Assembly: GCA_031263485.1 (NCBI GenBank) | Contig: JAISFS010000106.1 | Location: forward strand, 1-38,748 | Direction: 5' to 3' | Source: Deltaproteobacteria bacterium | GTDB taxonomy: Bacteria; Desulfobacterota; Desulfarculia; Adiutricales; Adiutricaceae | DNA: 38,748 nt | Shown here: positions 27,197 to 36,255 of the stretch, in pieces | Position numbering within the stretch: the stretch's first letter is position 1 | Layout: every line of letters begins with the position of its first letter | Notes under the pieces: generated by a model | What the model was told of the DNA's origin: nothing | The model's database searches: none | The model's input: the letters and a program-made list of their open reading frames with translations, nothing else | Program-made: the position numbers and the translations under genes

Positions 27197-28306
27197 TCAG
27201 GCGTTCTTGCGGAAACGCTTCCCCAGCCAGAAGGCAGTGAGGTTCAGCGCCAGGGTCATGAAGAAGAGGATGACCCCCAGCGCGAAAAGCGCGTGGTAGT
27301 GGGGGCTCCCCACGGCCGTCTCCCCCATCTCGGCTGCCAGGGTGGAGGTGAGCGGCCTTACCGAATCGAAGATCGAGTGCGGCACCTGGGCGGCGCCGCC
27401 CGCGACCATCAGGACCACGATGGTCTCCCCCAAGGCCCTGCCCAGCCCCAGGATGACCGCGGTGGAGAGTCCGGAGAGTGACGCCGGGAGGATCACCCGG
27501 AAAATCGTCTCCCAGCGGGTGGCCCCTAGGGCGAAGGAGGCGTCCTTGACGCTCTGGGGCACGGCGGTGAGCGCGTCCTCGCCCAGGGACGCGATGGTCG
27601 GCGTGCTCATGACGGCGAGGATTATGGCGCAGTTCAGGACGTTCAGGCCGGTCGGCAGGTTCAGCTGGTTCTGCATGAAGGGGGCTATCGTCACCATGCC
27701 CACGAAGCCCAGGATGACCGAGGGTATGGAGGCCAGGAGCTCCACCGCGGGCTTCAGGACCTCCCTCACCCGGTTCCCCGCCAGGCACGACAGGTAGACG
27801 GCGAGCCCCACGCCCAACGGGGCCGCCAGCAGGACCGAGGCGAAGGTGACGGAAAGCGATCCCAGGATCAGGGCCCCGGATCCGAAAGAGGGCTGGGGGT
27901 AGGTGGGGAACCAGTCCAGGCTGAAGAAGAACTCCAGGAGCGGCACAGCCCGGTCGCCCGGCGCGGGGAAGAAGAGGCCCAGCGCCTCGGAGAAAAGGAA
28001 GACCGTGATGAGGAGCATCTGGCCCAAGGCGGAGGCCGCGCAGAGGAGAAAGAAGACGCGTACCCCCTGTTCGGTGGGCGAGAGCTTGGGATGCAGGAGC
28101 TGTCCGTGCGGCCCGGGATCAGCGGGCACCGGGGCTCCGGCCCCGGCCTCACCGGCAGTTGCCGAGCCAGCGAGCGCGTCCGCGGCGTGGCTCTCCGCAG
28201 CCGCCGGGGGGGGGCTCCCGACCGCGGCTGTGGGCGCGGTTTCGGCGGCGGGGCTCTCGGTCAAGGGCGGGGATCCTTTCTCGGGCATCGGCGCCGGGTT
28301 AGTCAT
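27197..28306 (-). CDS. pstC: PstC, phosphate ABC transporter permease
   Basis: This permease pairs with PstA in the inner membrane. With the ATG at 28306 it has 369 residues, longer than the usual 300-320 because the first 70 are a Pro/Ala-rich, low-complexity extension. Thereafter it is a normal PstC, with about six hydrophobic segments, PLGVGLAVYLS, the block ELLASIPSVILGFVGMVTI, the coupling loop DASFALGATRWETIFRVILPASLSG and LGRALGETIVVLMVAGG. A TTG seven codons upstream is another possible start and none has a clear ribosome-binding site, so the true start may lie further in. The gap to pstA is 159 bases. Confidence 0.92.
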   Translation of the reverse strand: MTNPAPMPEKGSPPLTESPAAETAPTAAVGSPPPAAAESHAADALAGSATAGEAGAGAPVPADPGPHGQLLHPKLSPTEQGVRVFFLLCAASALGQMLLITVFLFSEALGLFFPAPGDRAVPLLEFFFSLDWFPTYPQPSFGSGALILGSLSVTFASVLLAAPLGVGLAVYLSCLAGNRVREVLKPAVELLASIPSVILGFVGMVTIAPFMQNQLNLPTGLNVLNCAIILAVMSTPTIASLGEDALTAVPQSVKDASFALGATRWETIFRVILPASLSGLSTAVILGLGRALGETIVVLMVAGGAAQVPHSIFDSVRPLTSTLAAEMGETAVGSPHYHALFALGVILFFMTLALNLTAFWLGKRFRKNA

Positions 28307-28417
28307 CGGGGGGGCCCCGTGCGCCAAAATGGCCAGGTGTCCGACTCGAAGGTTTCTGGCCTCACGCCTTCAGGGCATCCGCGAACGGAGCGGAGGCCGT
28401 CGCGCGTCCCGGCGGCT

Positions 28418-28490
28418 CGCCCCTGAGGTCCGTGCATGGTTTACGGAGGCGGGCCGACATCCGCCCCTGAGGCCCGTGCGTGGTTTCCGG
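28418..28490. repeat. 29-bp imperfect direct repeat between pstS and pstC
   Basis: Units at 28418-28446 and 28462-28490 begin CGCCCCTGAGG and match at 26 of 29 positions, with a 44-bp period. They lie in the 248-base gap between pstS and pstC, which is unusually wide for these genes. Confidence 0.8.
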
Positions 28491-28554
28491 AAGGCCGTTT
28501 CGGCGGCCCGCTTCCTCGGCCCGTTCATGATTTTCGGAAGGTCGGGTCGGCGGG

Positions 28555-29547
28555 CTACGGTACCGGCCTCTCGTCCGGCGCGTCGGGTGGCAGGAAGCCC
28601 TCCCTGCGGATGACGCTCCTGCCCTCGTCCGTAGCGAGGTAGTCGAGAAAGCGTCTCGCCTCCGTCGGCACGGGGTCCCTGGTGAAGAAGTAGAGCTCCC
28701 GGGAGAGGGGATAGGTGCCGTCCGAGGCTCGCTCCAGGACCGGCTCCACGCCGTCTATCTGGAGGGCCTTGACGCGGCTGTTCAGGAACCCCATGCCCAC
28801 GTAGCCCACGGCCGAGCGGTTGCCGCCTACGGCGTAGGCAACACCGCCGCCCGAAGGCTGGACCTGGGCGTCGCGGCGGAAATGCTCGCCTTTAAGGACA
28901 AGCTCCAGCCACATCTCGAAGGTGCCGGAGCTGGAGTCGCGGTTGACCGCGACTATGGCCCGGTCCTCGCCGCCCAGCTCCTTCCAGTTGCGGTAGCGGC
29001 CAAGATAGATGCCCTCCAGGTCGTCCAGGGTGAGCGAGACGATGGGGTTCGTGGGATGCACTATCACCGCCAGGAGATCGCGGGCCGCGAGGTGCCTTAC
29101 GAGCCTCTCGCCCCGGGACTCGGCCAGCCTCAGCTCGACCGGCAGGATGTCGCGGGAGGCGCCGGCTATGTCGATGGTCCCGTCCATTAGGCTCTTGATG
29201 CCCTCGCCCGTGCCGGTCCCGGAGACGGACATCCGCGAGTCCGGGTGCGCATGGAGGAACACCTCGGCCACGCCCATGGCTACCGGGAGGAGAGTGGTCG
29301 ATCCCGATACCATGAGCCTGGATGTGTCCCTCAGTTCGGCTTGGGCCGATGCGGCGGCGACCAGCGCCAGGGCTGCGGCGACCGCAGACGCGAAGACGGC
29401 GCGGCCTCGGTCGGCGAAAAGGCCGCAGGGCGGCCTCCGCAGGCGGAGACGCGGCGTTTCGGACGCCGCCGGGTGCGCGGCGCCCCGCTCGGGGCCCGGA
29501 CGGTCGGGGCGGGCCGTCGCCCCGGGGCTCTGGCGGGCGCTTGTCAT
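28555..29547 (-). CDS. pstS: PstS, periplasmic phosphate-binding protein
   Basis: This 330-residue protein captures phosphate in the periplasm and delivers it to PstCA. An unusually long, Arg/Pro-rich N-terminal region (about 50 residues) precedes a hydrophobic signal segment (FASAVAAALALVAAASAQA), so the true start may be downstream. The mature part shows the phosphate-loop fingerprints GSTTLLPVA, SGTGTGEGIKSLMDGTIDIAGASRDI, NRDSSSGTFEMW and NRSAVGYVGMGFLN. No Shine-Dalgarno is evident at 29547. It is the first gene of the pst group, the normal position. I found no convincing PhoB box upstream. Confidence 0.93.
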   Translation of the reverse strand: MTSARQSPGATARPDRPGPERGAAHPAASETPRLRLRRPPCGLFADRGRAVFASAVAAALALVAAASAQAELRDTSRLMVSGSTTLLPVAMGVAEVFLHAHPDSRMSVSGTGTGEGIKSLMDGTIDIAGASRDILPVELRLAESRGERLVRHLAARDLLAVIVHPTNPIVSLTLDDLEGIYLGRYRNWKELGGEDRAIVAVNRDSSSGTFEMWLELVLKGEHFRRDAQVQPSGGGVAYAVGGNRSAVGYVGMGFLNSRVKALQIDGVEPVLERASDGTYPLSRELYFFTRDPVPTEARRFLDYLATDEGRSVIRREGFLPPDAPDERPVP

Positions 29548-30041
29548 GGCTGACTATTTAGCACGGCTTCAGGCAAAAAACAACCAAGCCGCCCCTTGTG
29601 GCCCGTCAGGGAACTTCCGGCCTAAACGTCAAGAAACCCCTTTTCATCGCGATCGAGTAACAGGCCCCGGGGGCGTGGCACGGCTTGAGGACGGCGCGGG
29701 GATCGTCCGGCGGAAAGTCAAGGTTGTTTGGGGACGCGAAGAGGCCGGGAGAGAAACGTCGGGTTGGCTGGCTGAAGGGAGGACGTGCCGGATGCCCGCA
29801 AACGGCCCGAGTCCGGGGCGGCGGAAAACGTCAGTGACGGGCAGCAGGAGAGGCTCCGGCGGGTCTCGTCCTGATAGCGTTGGATGTCGCGGGCGTGTCA
29901 AGCCAAGGCGATCTTGACGGGCGGAAGACGTCGATCGGGGATGTGTGTCGAGGACGGCAAAAGTGAGCCCGATACGGCGTGGCGTAGGTATCGCCGAATC
30001 TCGAGATGGCAGCAAGAATCCTGTTGCGGAACCTGACGATA
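29548..30041. other. Gene-free stretch upstream of pstS
   Basis: The promoter of the pst genes should lie here, but neither a PhoB box nor a clear -35/-10 pair can be assigned. Open frames here lack motifs, and one of them runs into the MITE-like repeat at 30042. Confidence 0.5.
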
Positions 30042-30249
30042 TCATCGATGACGGAACCGTAATAAGTCTGAACGTCAATATGGGGCAGGCGACACCCCCT
30101 GGTCACTGGCATCAGGGAGGCTGAAGGGTAAGCAAAACGTCCAGTCATAGGGGCATGACAGCCCATCCGCCCTGATTGGATCGCCACCGCCCCTTCCGGC
30201 TCTTCATCATGAATCTCTCTCCGACTTATTACGGTGGCGTCATCGATGA
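30042..30249. repeat. MITE-like repeat, copy 1
   Basis: A 208-bp unit with 27-bp terminal inverted repeats, 25 of 27 matching (30042-30068 and 30223-30249), each ending inward in ACCGTAATAAGTC. The interior shares blocks such as GGGGCAGGC and AGGGGCATGAC, and CATGAAT near the right end, with copies at 33731 and 33931. It has no coding capacity of its own. Its right end lies 8 bp beyond the stop codon of the nucleotidyltransferase gene. Confidence 0.8.
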
Positions 30250-30257
30250 GTCTGGTG

Positions 30258-30557
30258 TCATATATCTTGATCAAATATGAGAACAGATTCAGATGTAATC
30301 CGATCCATGAAATCGTCCCATTCTATTCCGCTGGTCACAAGGTCCAACTCCAAACCCAGCGCTTCTCTCAGGTCGGCATACAGATCGCTTATCTGGAAAT
30401 AGTCCCTGATTTTCCCTTTGTTTATAAGGAGATCAATGTCGCTGTCCGGCCTCGGCTCGCCTCGCGCGTATGATCCGAACAGCCAAACGCGTCCGACACC
30501 GTGCCGTCTGGCTACCGGGGCGACAATCCTCTTGATGTCATCGATTGTGTAGGTCAT
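30258..30557 (-). CDS. MNT-type minimal nucleotidyltransferase (antitoxin-like)
   Basis: A 99-residue protein of the minimal nucleotidyltransferase family (MntA/MNT domain), whose characterised members AMPylate or otherwise neutralise HEPN-domain RNase toxins. The signature LFGSYARGEPRPDSDIDLLI (26-45) holds the GS motif and the paired metal-binding acids Asp40 and Asp42; the third acid is probably in LELDLV. The start at 30557 gives the normal family N-terminus (DDIKRIVAPVARRHGVGRVWLFGS). It has only a weak ribosome-binding site; upstream in-frame sequence is not family-like. No HEPN partner is adjacent: a MITE-like repeat abuts the 3' end and a non-coding kilobase lies 5'. It may be an orphan antitoxin. 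Confidence 0.88.
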   Translation of the reverse strand: MTYTIDDIKRIVAPVARRHGVGRVWLFGSYARGEPRPDSDIDLLINKGKIRDYFQISDLYADLREALGLELDLVTSGIEWDDFMDRITSESVLIFDQDI

Positions 30558-30959
30558 TCCAGGCTCATTTCGTCCCTGTTCGGGACAACGTACGGTTACC
30601 GGTTTGGCCGGTTGCGGTTTTCTTGAACCTCTGATCACTGGAACCATCTTCCGGACATATCAGGCCAATCGTCCGGAAACCACGAGCCGAGCGCATGGCG
30701 ATGAAGGATGGCGTCCTTCCCGGCTATCCATCGGCATTGTAAAGCCGATCAATCCCGCGTACCGGGGTTCAACGCGATGGGATTGGCGCGGCACCCGCAT
30801 GCGCGATATCGGCATCGGGAGGCCGAAAGCGTAATGGCCGCCTTGACGGCAGCCGAATGCCATGCCGAAAGATGGGTTACGCAAGGGACGCCCGAAGGCG
30901 GCGACCGGTTGGCTTCATCACAAGGGAGGCGGGTGTCGGGGCAGTGCCGGGAGGAGGGA

Positions 30960-31283
30960 ATGAAGTTGCCCGTGGTGTCGGGCCAGAGAACCCGTGAGGA
31001 GATTGAGCGATTCCGCGCCGTTGTCCTCGGCTGTCGCGGGGTTATGTACTCGGATCTCTTCGCGGTCGACGTCGGCACGGCCTTCGGGATCTCGGATCTC
31101 CTCCGTGCCATGGGAATCGGCGATATCCCATGCCGGACGGGACGGGTCCGCGATACCGTAGCCATCTGCGAGACCGAGCCCCAAAGGCGGCCGGACCGTA
31201 CCAACCTGCGATTGCGGTTGAGAGGTCCTGTAGGCATGGCTCGCCGCCCGGCCCGGGGTTGCCCATATTCTCTTTCCCGATGA
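30960..31283 (+). CDS. Doubtful small hypothetical protein
   Basis: A 107-codon frame with an excellent ribosome-binding site (GGAGGAGGGA directly before the ATG). The first 60 residues (TREEIERFRAVVLGC..., FGISDLLRAMGIGDIP) have protein-like composition, but the last 45 are Arg/Pro-rich and look non-coding. It is not recognised and could be the 5' remnant of a decayed gene. Confidence 0.3.
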   Translation: MKLPVVSGQRTREEIERFRAVVLGCRGVMYSDLFAVDVGTAFGISDLLRAMGIGDIPCRTGRVRDTVAICETEPQRRPDRTNLRLRLRGPVGMARRPARGCPYSLSR

Positions 31284-31426
31284 CCTTCAGGTGCGGTTGC
31301 CGGCTGTACGGCTTAGCCGTCCCCAAGCAATTCTCAATCGCCGTTGTTCCGATATTCGAAAACATCGACCTCCGTACGCTCAGGAAGACCTTCGAACTCG
31401 TACGTGACGGGCCCGATAATAGGTAA

Positions 31427-31453
31427 AGGGATAGGGATAGGGATATGGATAGG
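31427..31453 (+). repeat. GGGATA tract with four G-triplets
   Basis: GGG triplets start at 31427, 31433, 31439 and 31451, separated by ATA (twice) and a 9-nt loop. It could form a G-quadruplex. No gene is adjacent. Confidence 0.6.
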
Positions 31454-31763
31454 GAAAAGGATGTCTTCTTCGACAAAATACGCTCCTGCATCCGTTCCCG
31501 CCGACCGCTCTCGCAAACATAGGGCTCACCGATGACATGATCGGCCAGGCGCCGAGCGGCACGGCTTGCGATTGTCGACGGAGGGCAGGAATTCGGCCTC
31601 CGCCATGGAACGAGAGTCAGAGGACGGGAGTTTCGGCATCGCCTAAGCACTGGCCAACCCCGCCATCCTGCGGGGGGTCCCCGAATGACATGATTTGTCA
31701 ACGGAACAGCTAGCCACCGGGAAGGCCGGAGCGATGACTGTCCTTGCGGCGTGACGGGGAAAA

Positions 31764-32657
31764 TCAGTCTCCCTTTGCCGGAATTTCCGCGAGATCCATG
31801 AATTGCCGCGTGGTCTTGATGACCAGGCCGGACAGATATCTCACGAATGGTTGCAGGTCACCCTTGTTAGCCAGGTCCAGGGCATGGATGTATTCCGGCT
31901 TCCCGGCCGCCGTGACGACCGGCGGGAAAAAACCGCCCTTGATGTACTCAAGGGAAGCCAGTGCCCTGGCAACTCTTCCGTTGCCGTCCTGGAACGGGTG
32001 GATCTGGATGAAACGGTGATGGAGCCAGGCCGCCTCGATGTCCGGCTGGACGTTTCCTTCCAGATGCGCATGATGCATTTCCAGAAGCCTCTGCATCTCG
32101 CTGTCGACCTGTTCGGGAGGGCAGTACTGGTGAAGAAGCCCGTCCGGCGTGAGGGGATTGTTCGGCCACTTCTTGAAGGCTCCCTTGAGCAGGCATATCG
32201 GGACATGGCGGCCTGAAGGCGACAGGCCAACGGCGAAGTCCTGATTTTCGACGAAAGCCGCGTGCAGTCCCCTTACGGCGAAAGCCGTGAGGGGATAGTA
32301 GGATTCAAATCGTCCGTATAGGGATTTGATGATCTGGTAGTGGTTGCCGATGACCGCCGCGGCGTCAATGGATTCGATGCCGTGCGTTCGTCGCGGGAGC
32401 TCGACCGAAGACAGGCCCTGGTCGATCATGGCTTTTGCCAGGTCGTCGTCGATGAGGTACAGGTTTTCCACCTGCCCGGTCTCGATCGACCATTCCCTCA
32501 TCGTTTTTTCCTTGAAATCCTCTAACATGTCGGATTGCATACCGGCCTTGGCAGGGCTCCATGCGCCCGCAACTGCCAGAAATTCCGGATCCGAAAGGCT
32601 GAGATAGCCGTCCGGCAAATCTTCGATCGGTTCCCATTTATGGTAAATTCCAGACAT
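31764..32657 (-). CDS. Fic-domain protein, class II (autoinhibited AMPylator)
   Basis: This 297-residue Fic protein is predicted to transfer AMP (or another nucleotide) from a nucleotide triphosphate to target hydroxyls. The core motif HPFQDGNGRVAR (220-231) is complete, including catalytic His220 and the phosphate-binding DGNGR. Upstream, TGQVEN (60-65) fits the inhibitory (S/T)xxxE(G/N) helix, placing it in class II (inhibitory helix N-terminal in the same chain) with Glu64 as the blocking residue. LHAAFVENQ (131-139) and the target-lid region before the Fic motif are as expected. The ATG at 32657 is preceded by AAGGAGG 12 nt upstream; a TTG three codons earlier would be only 3 nt from it. 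It stands alone; no antitoxin is needed in this class. Confidence 0.93.
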   Translation of the reverse strand: MSGIYHKWEPIEDLPDGYLSLSDPEFLAVAGAWSPAKAGMQSDMLEDFKEKTMREWSIETGQVENLYLIDDDLAKAMIDQGLSSVELPRRTHGIESIDAAAVIGNHYQIIKSLYGRFESYYPLTAFAVRGLHAAFVENQDFAVGLSPSGRHVPICLLKGAFKKWPNNPLTPDGLLHQYCPPEQVDSEMQRLLEMHHAHLEGNVQPDIEAAWLHHRFIQIHPFQDGNGRVARALASLEYIKGGFFPPVVTAAGKPEYIHALDLANKGDLQPFVRYLSGLVIKTTRQFMDLAEIPAKGD

Positions 32658-33730
32658 ATCCCGCAAGTGCCTCCTTAGCCGAACACCGTGCCGTCCCCTG
32701 GCTCAGGGACCTCACGGATAGCCTATGGGCTGAAGATCCTATCTTACCGTGTCACGACCGTCAAGCCCGATCGATTCCCCCTTGCCTCCCCTTGACTTGA
32801 GACGCGTGTTTGAGGGCGGCCGTCCTCGCCGCGTCGGCCTGACACGGGATTCGCGAGGCGACCCCGACTGCGGCGACTTTTATCGGCAAGGCGACTGGTG
32901 ATGGCGTGTCCTGCGGCACCTGTGGCGGGGAGCGGTCTTTAGGCGTGGTTTGAGAGACGGGGACGGCGCGGGCGCGTGTTCCGATGGGAGAGCTTGGACA
33001 AAGAGTCTTCCGGGTTCCCGAACCCCGAAGTGTCTGCGGCTGTGGTTCAGCTGGCCCGCCATTGTCCTTGCGATCGTTATCGATGCCAATGGCATTTCCG
33101 TTGCGTCCTGCCGTCGGCGAAGTTCTCGATGACGTCCAAGTGCCAACGGTTTTCACTACATCTGTAAAATTGGAGATCCCGAAAGGCGGGCGAGATGGAA
33201 ACGGAGGGTTTTCCAGGGATACCCTGAAGCAGGAACGGCAGGCAATCAAGCCGTCCCCCTAATCACCCCCCCGAAAGCCCGGGCTGGTGTCCTGTCCGGC
33301 ATGTTCAAGAACGGGAAAGATCTTGCAGGGTACGATGTCGATATCTTCGAAGATCCTGACGTAGTTCCTATTGTTCATGAGCTATCGGTCGGCCAGCATG
33401 ATTGTGCGCCGCGCTTCCGGTCGCGGGGCTGAAAAATTATGAGGAATATCTCCATCATTGCGCATGTTGTCAGAGGGAACCGCTTGGAGTCGATACCGGA
33501 GTAAAGGCCGCTCACTTGCCAGCTCACGGCACAGCTGCCAGGTTTTCTTGTCGACGAGTGACAGTTCATCCTGTGGGAGATTATTACCGCGATGATTTGG
33601 AAGTCTTCGAGCAAGACTTGGAATTTGATGGATTTCCTCGCGGGGCAGTGAATTTTGCTGCACTGCACGGTTTTTAACCGTGTGTGATACCCTTAACCAT
33701 CTGGGATGACATATCCTGTAGATCGTAATA
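32658..33730. other. 1.1-kb stretch without a recognisable gene
   Basis: Several motif-free frames are open on both strands. The minus frame around 33300-33390 (NNRNYVRIFEDIDIVPCKIF) has a protein-like look but is interrupted by a stop, and I cannot name it; it may be a gene remnant. Confidence 0.45.
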
Positions 33731-33928
33731 TATGACGTAACCGTAATAAGTCGGAATGGCAACACGGGGCAGGCAACGGCTTCCGGGCATTGGCCTAAGG
33801 GATGGTGAAGAGTTGAATATACAGCCAATTATAGGGGCATGACTGCCTGGCAAGTATATTTGGTACGCCGATACACTAATCGGCTCTTCAGCATGAATTC
33901 TTCTCCGACTTATTACGGTGGTGTCATA
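33731..33928. repeat. MITE-like repeat, copy 2
   Basis: A 198-bp unit with terminal inverted repeats of 22 bp, 19 matching (33731-33752 and 33907-33928), again ending inward in ACCGTAATAAGTC. It shares interior blocks with copy 1, including ATAGGGGCATGAC. It is followed after 2 bp by copy 3 in the same orientation. Confidence 0.8.
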
Positions 33929-33930
33929 AG

Positions 33931-34090
33931 ATGACGAAACCGTAATATGTCGGTACGGCAACCCGAGGCAACCAACACCCCCGGTCATTGGCATTAGGGA
34001 GGCTAAAGCGTTGACAAAACCTACCGCGTACAGGGGTGTGACCGTCCGGTCACGCTGATTGGGATACCGCCGCTCTATCCATGATGCGTT
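33931..34090. repeat. MITE-like repeat, copy 3, right end lost
   Basis: The left arm (33931-33951, with ACCGTAATATGTC, one change from copies 1 and 2) and interior blocks (CATTGGCATTAGGGAGGCT) are recognisable. The right terminal repeat is missing; similarity fades near 34080-34090. The end coordinate is approximate. Confidence 0.65.
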
Positions 34091-34473
34091 CGCAAAAAAG
34101 TCGCGAAGCAGTTACAATGATCTCCACCCCACGGCCTCCGGATTGGTTGCGCTGCGCAAGAGCCTCGGGGTGCGGCTTCGCCCCACAGCCCCCGGATCGC
34201 TGACTCCGTACGATGGCCACGGGTGTCAACCTCCGGGCAGATGTGGTCGAGCAACGGCTCACGGCACGGCGGCTCTGCGAGGCGGCACCCGGATAGCTGT
34301 GTAAATGTCGGGTGAAGGTGGGCAGGTCTCCCTCCCTCCCGAGGAATCTTTTGACCCTTTGCAAACGTATCATATATCCCGGCGTCGCAAACACCTCATC
34401 GGGATCATATAGATCCTGTTGAAACAAGCTCATCAGATTACAGTGAAAATTAAGGATTCAAGGAGTAGGAGAA
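34091..34473. other. Spacer before the coupling-protein pseudogene
   Basis: No supported gene. It begins where MITE copy 3 is truncated and ends with a good ribosome-binding site (AAGGAGTAGGAGAA) directly before an ATG at 34474. Confidence 0.45.
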
Positions 34474-36238
34474 ATGCCGGTCAGAAATGGAAGGGACTGG
34501 AGCCGGGCGATCACTTAAACCGCAAGCGGATCATCAGGGACACGCGCACGGCGAGGGAGAAGGCGGCGTCCGCGTCCGCGGTCGGGGACCGGGACACGGT
34601 CCTGAAGATCATCTCCACCCTGGCCGTGGAGGGAGTCGTTTTCCCGGAGTGGTGATTCGCTGACTTCGACCTCACCGTCGCGGCGTTCGTCTGCCACATG
34701 GCGCTCGCCTCGGTTGCGAGGTTCCCCTTCAGGCTACCGGCAACGGCGGGTCGCCCCGATCGATCCGGGGCGACCCTGGTCGGCAGGCGGGGCTACAGAG
34801 AGGGGGGGCATCTTATTCCTGGGAAACGTGCAAGACACCGGCAAGGAGCTCTGGCAGGAGAAGAGGGACATCCTCACCCACATGCTCCTCATGGACTCCA
34901 CCGGATCCGGCAAGACCTCCGCGGCGATGTCGCTCGCCTACAACGCGCTCACTTCCTGTACGCGCGTCTACTTCATCGTTCCCAAGGCCGAGGCACGGTT
35001 GGATATGGAGATCTGGCAGCTGGCCCGCAACGTGGGTAGCGACGACGACTTCAGGGCGCTCAACCACTCGACCGCCCAGCCGCCCCCTGAGGCGGGCAGG
35101 CTGCCCAACACCATCAACTCATTCATCTTGGGGAGCGCACACTCGCTCACCCAATTATTGAACTCGCTCATCCCCCCGTCCGCGGGCGGGAGCAACTCCA
35201 TCTTCGCGGACAAGGCCATGGCGCTCATCGCGTGGCTCATGCATGGGCTGACTGATCTCCGCGACAAGGGGCACCTTCAGCTGTCGGTGGCTGCCGCGAG
35301 CGAGCACCTCTCCGCCGCCAAGTGAGCGCCTCGTTCGCGGCGGGCGGTTCTCCGAGATGTCCCGCGAGGCGCTAATGGCGGCGTTCCTGAGCTGCAACTT
35401 CGAGCCCGGGGACGGGGACAGCAAGGGGCACTCCTTCAATGAACAGTTCGGCTACGCCCAGAGCTACTTCGGGAAGGCTCTCTCTAGCCTGACCGACACC
35501 TACGGCCGCATCTACGGAGCGGAGTCCGGCGTGGAGGACTTCCGGGACATCGTCCTGAACCGCCGGATACTCCTGGCGCTCCTCCCCCTCCATGGAGAAG
35601 AGCCCGGCGGAGCTCGCAGGGCACGTTGAGATCACGTTCTCTTCCCTGAACGAAGCAAGCCTCCGTGGGCCTGGGCCTGGAGATAGAGGGGCGCACAGCG
35701 GATGTGCTGGGCCCGATTCCCATGCACTACCGGGGCACCGGCCCGTTCCTGAACGTCGTGGACGAATAAGCGGCGATAGTTACCCCGGGCCTCGAGTTCC
35801 TCCTCACCCTGGGCAGGGGCCTTGGCATGGCAACGGTGGTGGCCAGCCGGGACTTCGCGGGCAAAGCCGAGGCGGACCGTAATGGCGCCTCGGCAGATAG
35901 CCGTGAACACCTCGGTCAAGGTGTTCTTGCGTCTGGCGGAGGCGGAGAGAACCTGGGACCACCTGCGGAGACTCGCGGGGGACGAGGCGGTCATGGAGAC
36001 CAACGGTTTCGGGCTCGCGTCGGGCAGACTCATGACAGGCGCCTGGAAGGACGGCTTCTGTGCGAACCCGACACGCCGCGTTCTGGTGCATCTGAACTAT
36101 CTCCTGGAGCAGACAGAGGGCGAAGCCCACTGTCTGCTGGGCTGGACGTTCGCCAGGGCGAGGCTCTTCCGCGCGGGGCCGGATCTCGCCGATGCCGTCA
36201 TGCGTGTGCCCAGGCTCCTTGAGATGGTGCTCATGTGA
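34474..36238 (+). pseudogene. Decayed type IV coupling protein, IcmO/DotL (TrbC) family
   Basis: The full length of an IcmO/DotL-type coupling ATPase can be followed, but in pieces. An ATG with AAGGAGTAGGAG survives at 34474, but its frame stops after 14 codons. The N-terminal region (34500-34800) has a TGA at 34653 and then reads RFPFRLPATAG. After a G-run near 34801 the frame shifts to GGILFLGNVQDTGKELW, Walker A DSTGSGKT, PKAEARLDMEIWQLARNVG, LTQLLNSLIPPS and a stop at 35323. Another frame continues with HSFNEQFGYAQSYFGKALSSL and VEDFRDIVLNRRILLALLP, shifts near 35585 to MEKSPAELAGHVEITFS, then VGLGLEIEG. Walker B reads FLNVVDE followed by TAA (35767), then LGRGLGMATVVASRDFAG. Near 35885 it shifts again to QIAVNTSVKVFLRLAEAERTWDHL and ends at 36238. 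Such ATPases deliver substrates to I-type conjugation or Dot/Icm secretion systems. No other T4SS gene is in view. Confidence 0.85.
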
Positions 36239-36255
36239 CGGGGAGGCGGAACGGA

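Larger units (their letters stand above)
30558..31763. other. 1.2-kb stretch with one doubtful small gene
   Basis: Apart from the doubtful frame at 30960-31283, no gene is supported. A (GGGATA)-type tract with four G-triplets lies at 31427-31453. The region is otherwise unremarkable. Confidence 0.5.

Noticed and set aside
29548..29720. PhoB box upstream of pstS
   Set aside because: No CTGTCAT-type direct repeats could be found in the expected position; only a lone TTGACG-like word.
29009..29917. 302-codon plus-strand frame opposite pstS
   Set aside because: Antisense shadow of pstS extending into non-coding GC-rich DNA; no motif.
32761..33249. 162-codon minus-strand frame
   Set aside because: Pro/Arg/Thr-rich translation without motifs; other frames over the same DNA are equally open.
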